Positions 1 through 8,345 of a stretch of DNA of 64,000 nucleotides are shown here, piece after piece. The first letter of the stretch is position 1. Every line of letters begins with the position of its first letter. The DNA is taken from the NCBI RefSeq assembly GCF_000744785.1, contig NZ_JQMO01000003.1:558001-622000 (forward strand), written 5' to 3'. The position numbers were made by a program, and so were the translations under genes. The DNA is from Kitasatospora azatica KCTC 9699 (lineage in GTDB: Bacteria > Actinomycetota > Actinomycetes > Streptomycetales > Streptomycetaceae). The notes beneath the pieces are model-generated. The model had not been told where the DNA came from and made no database searches. It saw nothing but the letters and a program-made list of their open reading frames with translations.

Positions 1-334
1 ACGGCCGCGCGCTGCGGCCTGTCCGGCACGGCCGTCCGGGCGGGGCCGGCCCTCCCGCTCCGAGCGCGCGGCACCCGGTTCTTGGCCGGCCCGGTGTCAC
101 GCATGATCCACACCCTCCCGGACGGACACCGCTGGGACCGGGTGCGGCAGGATTGTGATGTCGGGGTGGTGGGTCATCTCCTCGATGAAGCCGTTGATCC
201 GGGCGTCGGTGGTGGGGGCACCTCGCAGGTCGGGGGGCGGCCAGCGTCTGCTGCACCTGTGCGGCAGCTGTGGCGGCGACCAGGCGCCCTCCACTTCGGC
301 TTCGCAAGCATCCCCAGGACCGCCGCGCGGCCCA
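1..334. other. Left edge without a supported gene
   Basis: No open frame here has convincing coding character or a recognisable domain. A 65-codon minus-strand frame (97-294) contains a stretch reading RINGFIEEMTHHPDI that faintly recalls the 'R..GF.E....P.I' segment of LacI or sugar-binding proteins. It has no start context and no neighbour to support it. The segment is probably the 3' flank of the beta-glucosidase gene plus decayed sequence. Confidence 0.5.
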
Positions 335-1699
335 CTACCTTCCTTGGCCGGCCCGGTGAACCGCGATCAGCTCGCGATACCAGGCGTATGAGGACTTCGG
401 GGTGCGGCGCTGGGTGGTGAAGTCAACGTGCACAAGGCCGAATCTTTGATTGAACCCTTCCGCCCACTCATAATTGTCAAGTAGTGACCAGGTGAAGTAG
501 CCGCGGACGTCCACGCCTTGGGCGACCGCCGCGCCCAGGGCATCGAGGTGGCCGGCCAGGTAGTCGATCCGGCGCTGGTCGTGGACCGTGCCGTCCGGCC
601 CCGGCTCGTCGGCGACCGAGCAGCCGTTCTCGGTGATGGTGATCGGCGGCAGTGCAGCGCCGTACCGCTCCCGCAGGCCGACCAGGAGTTCGCGCAGACC
701 GTCCGGAACGACCGGCCAGCCGAAGGCGGTTCGGGGTACCCCCTCGATCTCGGCCTCGGCGAACGGGAGTCCGCCCGGCTCGGCGGGGGCCGCGATCCGG
801 GTCGGGTTGTAGTAGTTGACGCCGAGCCCGTCCAGGCCGGGGCCGGGGCCGGCGATCAACCCCAGGTCGCCGGGACGGACGCTGCCGCCGAGGTCCTCCC
901 CGACACCGTAGGCGGACAGGTCGGGGTAGCGGCCGAGCAGCAGCGGGTCGGTGAACAGCCGGTTGTGCAGAGCGTCGTACGCTTCGGCGGCCGCCAGGTC
1001 CGCCGGGGTGTCACTCGCCGGCCACACCGGCGTGAGGTTGTTGGCGATCAGCACCTCCCGCCCGCGCTCGCGCAGCACCGCGGCCGCCAGCCCGTGCCCG
1101 AGCAACTGGTGGTGCGCGGCCGGCAGCGCGTCGAGCATCAGCGCGCGACCGGGCGCATGGATCCCGAGCGCATAGCCGAACACCATATGCACGAAAGGCT
1201 CGTTGAGCGTGATCCAGGCCGGCACCCGGTCGCCGAGCCGGTCCGCGACGATCTCGGCGTACTCGGCGAAGCGATAGGCCGTGTCCCGGGCGAGCCAGCC
1301 ACCGCCGTCCTCCAGCGCCTGCGGCAGGTCCCAGTGGAACAGGGTTGGCAGCGGGGTGATGCCTGCCTCGAGCAGGGCGTCCACGAGGCGGTCGTAGAAG
1401 GCGAGTCCAGCCTGGTTGGCCGGGCCGCTGCCAGTGGCCTGGATGCGGGGCCAGGCGATGGAGAACCGGTAGCCATCGAGCCCGAGGCCGCGCATGAGAG
1501 CGATGTCCTCGGCATAGCGGTGGTAGTGGTCGCAGGCGACCCGCCCGGTATGACCGTCGCGAACCGCACCGGGGCGAGCCGCGAAGACGTCCCACACGGA
1601 GGGCCCGCGCCCGTCCTCGTCGACCGCGCCCTCGATCTGATACGCGGCCGTCGAGGCACCCCAGCGAAAGTCGGCAGGTAGGTCAAGGCGGTGCGGCAT
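335..1699 (-). CDS. GH1 family beta-glucosidase
   Basis: Predicted cytoplasmic family 1 glycoside hydrolase of 454 residues, releasing glucose from beta-glucosides such as cellobiose. Seen: the N-terminal [14 protein letters not shown] motif, the acid/base glutamate in TLNEP (about residue 167), the nucleophile in ITENG (about residue 357) and a WSLLDNYEW block near the C-terminus. Length is normal for the family and there is no signal peptide. The ATG at 1699 is chosen because AGGAGGAG lies about eight bases upstream; a GTG at 1720 would only add seven residues. A dyad operator lies just upstream (1731-1752). The 5' end and operator recur as a relic at 8031-8197. Substrate range is inferred. 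Confidence 0.93.
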   Translation of the reverse strand: MPHRLDLPADFRWGASTAAYQIEGAVDEDGRGPSVWDVFAARPGAVRDGHTGRVACDHYHRYAEDIALMRGLGLDGYRFSIAWPRIQATGSGPANQAGLAFYDRLVDALLEAGITPLPTLFHWDLPQALEDGGGWLARDTAYRFAEYAEIVADRLGDRVPAWITLNEPFVHMVFGYALGIHAPGRALMLDALPAAHHQLLGHGLAAAVLRERGREVLIANNLTPVWPASDTPADLAAAEAYDALHNRLFTDPLLLGRYPDLSAYGVGEDLGGSVRPGDLGLIAGPGPGLDGLGVNYYNPTRIAAPAEPGGLPFAEAEIEGVPRTAFGWPVVPDGLRELLVGLRERYGAALPPITITENGCSVADEPGPDGTVHDQRRIDYLAGHLDALGAAVAQGVDVRGYFTWSLLDNYEWAEGFNQRFGLVHVDFTTQRRTPKSSYAWYRELIAVHRAGQGR

Positions 1700-1730
1700 G
1701 AGCTGGCTCCTCCTGAACACGTCCCCTCAC

Positions 1731-1752
1731 AATATGAGTACTCCTCATGTTA
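1731..1752 (-). promoter_or_regulatory. Imperfect dyad operator upstream of beta-glucosidase
   Basis: Seen: an ATGAG-(TACTC)-CTCAT dyad at 1734-1748 in an ACATGAGG context on the minus strand. It lies 32 to 53 bases upstream of the GH1 start codon. The same context (ACATGAGG and, further out, GGAACGCCAGAT) recurs upstream of the GH1 relic at 8.2 kb with a better palindrome. A repressor site controlling beta-glucoside use is inferred; the regulator is unknown. Confidence 0.5.
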
Positions 1753-1969
1753 TCTGCCAACCGCCGGAACGCCAGATCCCAACGGGGGCGTGGTCCACCG
1801 CCTCCCCTCCGCGCCGAGTGGAGGGCGGCTCACGGCAACGCCCGGGCAGCGGATCGGACCGGCGACCAAAAGCGGGCTGACAGATCGTCCGCGCAGTGGC
1901 TACGCTGCGGGCGATGAAGAACTTCGCCTCGTACCGAATGGGGGAATCGTTCTCGCAAGGTGAGTGCTG

Positions 1970-3499
1970 ATGGCACCTCATCTCGTGAACGAGTTTCCGA
2001 CCCACCTGTTGATGTGGCAGCGCGTGCGCGAGTACGCCGTGCCACCGTCCATGATCGAGACCGCGACGGCACGGCGCGCCCGGGGCGACTGGGCGGGGGC
2101 ATGCGCCGCCGCCCGGATCGACGTGGATCTCGATCTGCGCGCCGTGCGGCACCGCCACGGCACCGTTGTCGCCACGCGCCTCCGGACGGATCTGCGCCTG
2201 CTCGCGCCGGATCTGCTCCGCTGGCACCTGCCCCGGATCGCCCCTGACGGCCGGCTCCGGCCCGGCCTCACCATCTCGCTGGTCCGCTACGGGTCCGGCG
2301 ATACCGCAGGGCCACTGCACCTGGTGGTGCGGACACCGCCGGCCTGGGCGGATGCCGGACAGCGCGTCTCGCTCGCCCTGTGGGAGGGGCCGGGGAGCGG
2401 CGCTCCCGGGCACCACCCGCATCCGCATCCCGACCGGCGCTTCCGGCTCGACCTGCACCGGCACCTCTGGGATGCCGGTCGGAGCGGTGAACTGGCCCGC
2501 CGCTGCGGTGCGGACGGGCCGCCGATCGCGGCGCCGCCCGGTCACCCGTATGCAGCCGGTCACCCGCACGCGTCCGACCAGCCGGTCCCGCCGGATCGCT
2601 CGCGCCCGCTGGAGCGAGCTGATCCGCGCGCCGTCCACGAGTCCTGGTGGACCGCGCGGTGGGCCGCCGAGGCGGAGTTGCTGTTGCGGGCGGAGGGACG
2701 CTCGCGCGGCGGCTTCACCGTGCGGCTCGGCAGACGCGACCACGCCGTGTTCGAGCTCGTCGCCCCCGACGACAGCCATGCCCCGACGGTCCGGCCGCTG
2801 CGGGAGGCGCTGGGGCCGCAGGACGTCGCGGCGCTTCCCGCGCTCCCGGAGGCGGCGATCCGGATCCCGCCGGATCTGGAGCTGCTGCGGGCCGGCCTGG
2901 TCACCGTCGAGCGGTTGCACCCGCTCGTCGCCGAGGCACTGGGTGGAACCGGCTCGCCCTCGGCAGCCGCCCGCACGCGCTGGCCCGTTGATCCACACCG
3001 GGTGGAGTGCCGCGGCGAGGTCCACCGGATCGCGCTGCGCAACGGGGTGCTGACGGCGATCGATCACGACCTGGCCCAACTGCGCCGGGAAGAACTGCTG
3101 GTGGCACTCGGCGGCCCTGCTCTGCCCTGCCTGCGGGCGATCGACGCGGTGCACCGCAGTCCGCAGGCCCTGCCCGCGGTGCGGGAGCGGCTCACCCACG
3201 GGGACTTCGCCGGGGCGCTCACCGTGGTCGAGGGGCTGCTCGGCCCCAAAGCGGTCCTGCGTGACGGGCCGCTCCGGGACGAACTGGAGTCGGCCGCGGC
3301 CGGCCGCATCGACCACGGGGTCTTCCGTGCGGGGCTGATCGCCGTGCACCCCGCCGCCGGCGCTGCCGGGGGCGGGAACGACCCGGGCGAGCGGCACGCC
3401 GAGTGGGGACATCGCCCCCGTCTCGACCGCCACACGCCGCTCGCCCTGCGCCGCAAGCGGAGCAGCCGACCCCGGCCCCGCGCCGGCCTGGCCTCCTGA
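1970..3499 (+). CDS. Unknown protein preceding MoxR/VWA genes
   Basis: A 509-residue protein that I do not recognise by domain. It is soluble, rich in Arg, Ala, Leu and Pro, with no signal peptide or membrane segment. A Pro/His-rich stretch near residues 145-215 may be a linker between two folded halves. ATG at 1970 is preferred over GTG at 1964 because AAGGTG ends about seven bases upstream. It precedes the MoxR ATPase (3606) and VWA protein (4904) on the same strand with a gap of about 100 bases. I recall proteins of this kind next to MoxR-VWA pairs in actinomycetes, so a partner role in that module is inferred. No catalytic motif was found. Confidence 0.75.
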   Translation: MAPHLVNEFPTHLLMWQRVREYAVPPSMIETATARRARGDWAGACAAARIDVDLDLRAVRHRHGTVVATRLRTDLRLLAPDLLRWHLPRIAPDGRLRPGLTISLVRYGSGDTAGPLHLVVRTPPAWADAGQRVSLALWEGPGSGAPGHHPHPHPDRRFRLDLHRHLWDAGRSGELARRCGADGPPIAAPPGHPYAAGHPHASDQPVPPDRSRPLERADPRAVHESWWTARWAAEAELLLRAEGRSRGGFTVRLGRRDHAVFELVAPDDSHAPTVRPLREALGPQDVAALPALPEAAIRIPPDLELLRAGLVTVERLHPLVAEALGGTGSPSAAARTRWPVDPHRVECRGEVHRIALRNGVLTAIDHDLAQLRREELLVALGGPALPCLRAIDAVHRSPQALPAVRERLTHGDFAGALTVVEGLLGPKAVLRDGPLRDELESAAAGRIDHGVFRAGLIAVHPAAGAAGGGNDPGERHAEWGHRPRLDRHTPLALRRKRSSRPRPRAGLAS

Positions 3500-3605
3500 C
3501 CGGCTCCCCACGGGCCACTTTCCAGCGCTGCACCCAACCATCCGGCGCACCCACGACTTCCGGGACGGGCTGCCCCGTTCCCCTACCCCATCCCAGGTGA
3601 TACCT

Positions 3606-4907
3606 ATGACCTCCACCGCTCTCCTGCCGGTTCCGGCCGCCGTCACGCCGTTGTCCAGCCCGTCCGAGGCTGCCGACACCGACACCCAACTCGCCGTCGC
3701 CGACGACCTCTTGACCTTGCTGCGGACGACCACGACCAAACCGCGCCCCGACGAGCAGCTCGAAGCGCTCACCCTGGCCGTCGCCGCCGACCTGCCGGTC
3801 CTGATCTGGGGCGAGCCGGGCATCGGCAAGACCGCGGCCCTGACCCAGCTCGCCGCCTCCCTCGATCTGCCGCTGACGACCGTCATCGCCAGCGTCCACG
3901 AACCGTCCGACTTCTCCGGGCTGCCCATCGTGGGCGACGACCCGGCCGTACAGGGGGTGCCGATGGCACCACCGCAGTGGGCCGTGGAGCTCGTGCGGGC
4001 CGGGCGGGGGCTGCTCTTCCTGGACGAACTCTCCACCGCCACCCCGGCCGTCCAGGCCGCGCTGCTCCGGGTCGTCCTGGAGCGGCGGGTCGGCGCACTG
4101 CAACTGCCCGCCGGGGTACGGATCGTGGCCGCCGCCAACCCTCGCGCGTCGGCAGCGGACGGCTGGGAGCTGAGCCCGCCGCTGGCCAACCGCTTCGTGC
4201 ACCTGTACTGGGTGCACGACCGTGAGGTGGTGGTGCGCGGCCTCGGCGGAGTCTGGCCCCGGGCCGAGCTGCCCCGGCTGGCGCCCGGCCGGTTGCCGGA
4301 GGCGGTGGCCTTCGCGCGGCTCGCGGTCTGCGGGTTCCTGAACGTCCGGCCGACCCTGATCCACCGACTGCCGACCACGGAGACACGGCGCGGCGGCGCC
4401 TGGCCCTCGCCCCGGAGCTGGGAGGCCGCGCTCACCCTGCTGGCCTTCGGTACGGCGGCCGGCGTCTCCCGCGAGGTGCTGGCACTGCTGGTGCGGGGAG
4501 CGGTGGGGGACGGTCCGGGGTTCGAACTCCTCGCCCATCTGGACCGGATGGACCTGCCTGACCCGGAGACGCTGCTGGCCGACCCGGCCGCCGCCGAGCT
4601 GCCGGCACGGGGTGACCTGCGTCAGGCGACGTTGGAGGCGGTGGTGGCCGCCGTCGGGGCACGGCCGGAGCGAGCGCGGTGGGAGGCGGGCTGGGCGGTG
4701 CTGGTACGGGCGCTCGAGACCGGCGCCCCGGACCTGCTGGTCGCCCCGGCAACGGCGTTGGCCGCGTTGCGGCGCGACGACTGGGAGGTGCCGGACGCGG
4801 TGGAGCGACTGGTCGGGGTGGTCGGTCTCGCCCGGCGGTCGGACCGCTCGGTGGCTCGGGTCGCGGCGGCGGGCGGCGCCGCGACCGCGACGGGGGCCCA
4901 CCGATGA
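3606..4907 (+). CDS. MoxR-type AAA+ ATPase
   Basis: Cytoplasmic AAA+ ATPase of 433 residues. Seen: Walker A GEPGIGKT (about residues 69-76), Walker B LLFLDE (about 136-141), and the sensor/arginine-finger region AANPRA...LANRFVHLYW typical of MoxR proteins. Known: MoxR ATPases act with VWA-domain partners as chaperones that remodel or load metal into client proteins. The next gene encodes a VWA protein and overlaps by four bases (ATGA), so translational coupling and a physical complex are likely. ATG 3606 follows AGGTGA; a GTG at 3597 is an alternative. The C-terminal 150 residues are Ala/Leu-rich helical sequence. Confidence 0.92.
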   Translation: MTSTALLPVPAAVTPLSSPSEAADTDTQLAVADDLLTLLRTTTTKPRPDEQLEALTLAVAADLPVLIWGEPGIGKTAALTQLAASLDLPLTTVIASVHEPSDFSGLPIVGDDPAVQGVPMAPPQWAVELVRAGRGLLFLDELSTATPAVQAALLRVVLERRVGALQLPAGVRIVAAANPRASAADGWELSPPLANRFVHLYWVHDREVVVRGLGGVWPRAELPRLAPGRLPEAVAFARLAVCGFLNVRPTLIHRLPTTETRRGGAWPSPRSWEAALTLLAFGTAAGVSREVLALLVRGAVGDGPGFELLAHLDRMDLPDPETLLADPAAAELPARGDLRQATLEAVVAAVGARPERARWEAGWAVLVRALETGAPDLLVAPATALAALRRDDWEVPDAVERLVGVVGLARRSDRSVARVAAAGGAATATGAHR

Positions 4908-6292
4908 CGGGGGCCCCGAAGCACCCCGCGCGGCGCCCCGAGCCGTACTCCGAAGCGCGCTCCGAGCCGCGGCCGCTGCCGCGCCCGATGTCCCAACCCG
5001 CGCCGCCGCGTCCGGTGCGGACGACAGTGCCGCGGCCACCGGTCGGCTCCGGCACGCCGGTCGGCCGCCCCGGCGAACCGCTGGACACCGAGAAGCTGTT
5101 CGCCGCCCGGCTCCATGCGGTGACGGTCCGCCCCTACCTTGCCAGCGCGCTCTTCGCGCTGCACGTGGTCGAGGACCACTCGGTGCCGACGATGGCGGTG
5201 GACACCCACTGGCGCTGCTACGTCTCCCCCGGCTTCGTGGCGCGCACCTCGCTGGAGGACCTGGCCGGCGTCTGGGTGCACGAGGTCTCCCACCTCCTGC
5301 GGGACCACCACGGGCGGGGCGAGCGGTATGCGCGGGAGCACGAGGAGGACGGGCCGGGCGAGAGGCTGCGGCGCAACATCGCCGCCGACTTCGAGATCAA
5401 CGACGACATCTACGGCGACGGTCTGCCCGTGCCGGCCGGAGCGGTTCTGCCGTCACTGCTGGCGTTGCCCGACGGGCTGCTGATGGAGGAGTACCTGCGC
5501 CTGGCGCCGATGTCCGGGTTCGCCGCGGACCTGGCCTGGCTGGACTGCGGCAGCGGTGCCGACGGGCAGGAACGGCCGTGGGAGCTCGGGCCCGGCGGGG
5601 CAGGGGGGCTGACCAGGCTGCAACGGGACGCGGTCCGCTTCCGGGTCGCCGAGGGGATCAAGGGCCGACCGGGCGACGCGCCGCAAGGATGGCGCCGGTG
5701 GGCCGACGAGGCGTTCCATCCGCCGCAGCCGTGGCGGCAGTTGCTGGGCGCCGCGATCCGCTCGGCGGCGGGCGCCCCGGGGCTCGGCGAGGACCACAGC
5801 TACCGGCGGCCGTCCCGGCGCTCGGCCAGCGTCCCCGGGGCACTGCTGCCGAGCCTGCGCCGCAAGCCGCCCCGCGTCTGTGTAGTGATCGACACCTCCG
5901 GCTCGGTGAGCGATGCGGAGCTCGGCAGCGCGCTGCTGGAGGTGGCGGCGATCTCCCGGGCCGTCGGCGGGCGGCGCGACCTGGTGTCGGTGATCTCCTG
6001 CGACGCGGCGGCCGGGATCGCCGTCCCACTCTGCCGCGCCGAGAACATCGAACTCGTCGGCGGCGGCGGAACGGACCTGCGCTCCGGCTTCGCCCGGGCC
6101 CTGCGTTCCCGGCCCCGCCCCGACGTCATCGTCGCCCTGACCGACGGTCAGACCCCGTGGCCCTCCACGGCACCACCCTGCCGCACCGTCGTTGGCCTCT
6201 TCCCCCGCCCCGCCCGCGCCGTGAACGAGGACGATCCCGCCTACCTCCCGGACGCCCCGCCGTCCTGGGCGCGTGTCGTCACGATCGACTGA
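4904..6292 (+). CDS. VWA-containing, DUF2201-like putative metallopeptidase
   Basis: Predicted 462-residue protein. After a Pro-rich N-terminus (residues 1-60) comes a DUF2201-like domain with the zinc-binding-type motif HEVSH (about 126-130). A C-terminal VWA-like domain carries the MIDAS-type motif DTSGSVS followed by a TDGQTPWP segment. No signal peptide is visible. The ATG overlaps the MoxR stop codon as ATGA, so start and coupling are secure. Known: the MoxR/VWA pairing is common. Whether the HExxH is catalytic is not established. The three genes from 1970 probably form one operon of unknown client specificity. Confidence 0.9.
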   Translation: MTGAPKHPARRPEPYSEARSEPRPLPRPMSQPAPPRPVRTTVPRPPVGSGTPVGRPGEPLDTEKLFAARLHAVTVRPYLASALFALHVVEDHSVPTMAVDTHWRCYVSPGFVARTSLEDLAGVWVHEVSHLLRDHHGRGERYAREHEEDGPGERLRRNIAADFEINDDIYGDGLPVPAGAVLPSLLALPDGLLMEEYLRLAPMSGFAADLAWLDCGSGADGQERPWELGPGGAGGLTRLQRDAVRFRVAEGIKGRPGDAPQGWRRWADEAFHPPQPWRQLLGAAIRSAAGAPGLGEDHSYRRPSRRSASVPGALLPSLRRKPPRVCVVIDTSGSVSDAELGSALLEVAAISRAVGGRRDLVSVISCDAAAGIAVPLCRAENIELVGGGGTDLRSGFARALRSRPRPDVIVALTDGQTPWPSTAPPCRTVVGLFPRPARAVNEDDPAYLPDAPPSWARVVTID

Positions 6293-7567
6293 GCCGGCAC
6301 TCCGCGAGGGCCCGCGCTTCAGCTCCGGGCCTTCGCTCGACCGAGTAGTCGGCCGTGCGACCATCATCGCGCAGTTCTGGCCCCAGGGGGACCCAGACAA
6401 GTTGCGGCAGGCTGGTGCCGACTGGAAGCAGCTCGCCGGGCTGATGAGTCGCGTCGGTACTGAGGGGGACCTTCGGGTCCAGAGAATAACGGCCTCCAGC
6501 ACCGCGGCCGCGGTCGACTCCTTCGCCGCGAACTGGGCGAAGGTGCACGACGGATGCGCCACCGAAGGGCCGTTGCTGAACAGCATCACCAACGCCGCAT
6601 ACAAACTCGGTGCGGCCTGCGAGTCCTAGCGACGGCAGTTGATGACCTGCGCTCCACACTCCAGGACCTGGCGATCGGCGCTGGCGTCGTGGCCGGCGTC
6701 GGCATCGGGCTGACGATTTTCACGCTCGGCATCTCCGACGTCGTTGCGGCTGGAGGTGAGGCGGCCATAGCGGGGGAAGCAGGGGCGGCTGCCCTGGCCA
6801 TGACCGCCGGGATCGAAGGCAGCGCCGAACTGGCGGTCCTCGCCGAAGCCGAAGCCATCGTCAACGAAGCCGCTGCGTCCCTCATACCGGTCAGCGCCGC
6901 GGGCGTCGCCGCCGTCGCAACTGCCGGGGTGGCGCTCGCCTCCGCTACCCCGGCTATGGCCGCCGGGAAGCCGCCGGTGCCGAACACCGTCACCCCTGGC
7001 CTACCTCCGCTACCGCCTGCTGCGGACAATCCTTTCAAGGATCTGACGCCCGCCCAGCAGGGACAGGTACAGGCCTGGATGGCGCAAGCCGAGGCCACTG
7101 TCGGTCCCCCGAAGCGGTACTGGGTGGCCAATGACCCGCTCAACTCGCGGACTCCTGAGGATGCGGCGCGCCGCGCCTACCAGATCCGCGTGGCCGGCAG
7201 CGGTACCTACAGCCTGTACACCACCCTCGATAACCCGAAGAAGCCCGGGACCGAGGCGACGATGAACGCTGACGGCATCCGCCCGCAAGACGGGGCTGCG
7301 GTCGACTCCAAGTACATCGGGCAGAAGCCCAACTGCAAGTCCCCGCTCCGACTCAACAACGAGGACAACGTCTTCCACATCGCGTACGAGAACTCGCTGC
7401 AGGACCAGACGTGGGAGGCGCAACGGTATGCATCGGCCTTCAAGGATCCGCGGAACGAGCCGATCAATCACCTAGAGGTGATCACCAACGACGAGAAGGG
7501 CGCGGCGTACTTCAACGCCATTCTGGCCGCCCAGAACTGCCCGGGATACGTCCGCATCGTGAAGTAG
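6273..7567 (+). pseudogene. Frameshifted polymorphic toxin, restriction-endonuclease-fold (Tox-REase-2-like) C-terminus
   Basis: Two overlapping frames make one protein. The first (to TAG 6627-6629) is an ESX/WXG-like N-terminal helical region ending KLGAACES. The second frame resumes with ATAVDDLR and continues through an Ala/Gly-rich hydrophobic region (IGAGVVAGVGIGLTIFT) to a C-terminal toxin domain. That domain contains VDSKY, and later HLEVITNDEKGAAYFNAI, as in Tox-REase-2 nucleases. Adding one C after TA at 6628 would give CESYATAVDDLR and restore a single frame, so one base has been lost or miscalled. The frame can open at ATG 6273, inside the VWA gene, but the true start is unclear and may be eroded. 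The immunity gene follows at once. Confidence 0.85.
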
Positions 7568-7607
7568 CCTGCGGAGATCCGAGCAACGACAGCACAGGGA
7601 GCAGCAG

Positions 7608-7991
7608 GTGTCGGGCAAGTACTACGTAATGGCGGACGAGGAACGCAATGGCACCTGGGCGTTCGCCCCGGACCAGGTGGAGCAGGCACTGACCGCCCAT
7701 TGGCCGCAGGCACAGATGGCAGGGCCCATGGGCCAGTTCGACGTATTCGACCTGACGGTCAGCCTCGACGACTCCGAAGAGCCCGTGGAGTTGACCTACT
7801 ACGCCAACCGGCGGTTCTTCGCGTTCGCCGACCAGGACCCACTCGATGCCCCATTCCGGGTCATCTTCACTGTGCTGAGCACGCTCAGCCAGGAGACGCC
7901 GGTCGTGTGGACCACGGATTGGGACGCCACCCCTCACAGGGTTGACCTCTCGGTGGGGCTGCCTGAGCTGCTACGCCCGTTCGAGCTGTAG
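7608..7991 (+). CDS. Putative immunity protein for the upstream toxin
   Basis: A 127-residue acidic, soluble protein without signal peptide or known motif. It begins at GTG 7608 after a GGGAGCAG ribosome site, 40 bases behind the toxin stop, in the order typical of toxin-immunity pairs. Seen: an intact frame rich in aromatic residues ([20 protein letters not shown]). Known: small proteins directly after polymorphic toxins usually bind and block the toxin domain. The immunity role rests on position only. If the toxin is truly frameshifted, this gene may be kept for protection against sister-cell toxin or may be on its way to decay. Confidence 0.65.
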   Translation: MSGKYYVMADEERNGTWAFAPDQVEQALTAHWPQAQMAGPMGQFDVFDLTVSLDDSEEPVELTYYANRRFFAFADQDPLDAPFRVIFTVLSTLSQETPVVWTTDWDATPHRVDLSVGLPELLRPFEL

Positions 7992-8030
7992 CCGGCGACA
8001 GCGGTCACAGGCCGTCCGGCTGCAAATCTG

Positions 8031-8159
8031 CCCTCGGGCGGCGAACACGGTCCAGATCGAGGGCCCCCGCCCGTCCTCCGCCACCGCGCCCTCGATCTGG
8101 TACGCGGCCGTGGAGACGCCCCAGCGGGAGTCCGCCGGCAGGTCGTGCCGATCCTGCAT
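8031..8159 (-). pseudogene. Relic of a second GH1 beta-glucosidase (N-terminal 43 codons)
   Basis: Starting at ATG 8159 on the minus strand, the translation matches the N-terminus of the beta-glucosidase at 335-1699. It contains the block [15 protein letters not shown] ([15 protein letters not shown] in the intact gene) and then EDGRGPS. Similarity stops near 8031, after which the frame becomes unrelated and ends at 7971. The rest of the gene is absent. The relic shares promoter-region sequence with the intact copy, including GGAACGCCAGAT at equal spacing. It lies immediately beyond the immunity gene, suggesting that the 1.7-8.0 kb block separated or replaced a duplicated GH1 gene. Confidence 0.85.
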
Positions 8160-8176
8160 GCCCAGCCCCTTTCACA

Positions 8177-8197
8177 AACATGAGGTCACCTCATGTT
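8177..8197 (-). promoter_or_regulatory. Perfect palindromic operator upstream of GH1 relic
   Basis: Seen: ten-base arms AACATGAGGT and ACCTCATGTT around a single C, a perfect palindrome 18 to 38 bases upstream of the relic's start codon. The related but imperfect site at 1731-1752 sits at a similar place before the intact gene. The relic keeps the better site, so it could still capture a regulator without a gene to control. The regulator is unknown. Confidence 0.6.
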
Positions 8198-8304
8198 AGT
8201 GGGCCGAGGCTGGAACGCCAGATGCCCGACGCCGGCCTCACCCAGCGGTGACAGCCCGCTCCAGCAGACCGCGTTCTGCCTTCCGCCGGCCGCCGAGTAG
8301 CTTC

Positions 8305-8330
8305 TTGACCCTCACACCGTGTCAGGCATT
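8305..8330 (+). promoter_or_regulatory. MerR-type promoter and operator
   Basis: A TTGACC -35 element at 8305 is followed by the dyad CCTCACAC-C-GTGTCAGG (8309-8325, seven of eight arm positions matching). This is the arrangement usual for MerR regulators, which bind between -35 and -10 elements spaced about 19 bases apart. The merR-type gene starts at 8346, so autoregulation is inferred. Confidence 0.6.
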
Positions 8331-8345
8331 CAACTCGGAGACATC

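Noticed and set aside
97..294. 65-codon minus-strand frame near the left edge
   Set aside because: Weak resemblance to a sugar-binding protein segment only; no start context and too short to support.
1745..5039. Very long minus-strand open frames opposite the MoxR-VWA genes
   Set aside because: They are GC-driven shadows: no domains, Arg/Gly/Pro-heavy composition, and they lie opposite three well-supported genes.
8305..8330. MerR dyad as control site for the GH1 relic
   Set aside because: Its position directly ahead of the merR-type gene with a TTGACC box fits autoregulation; the relic has its own distinct palindrome.
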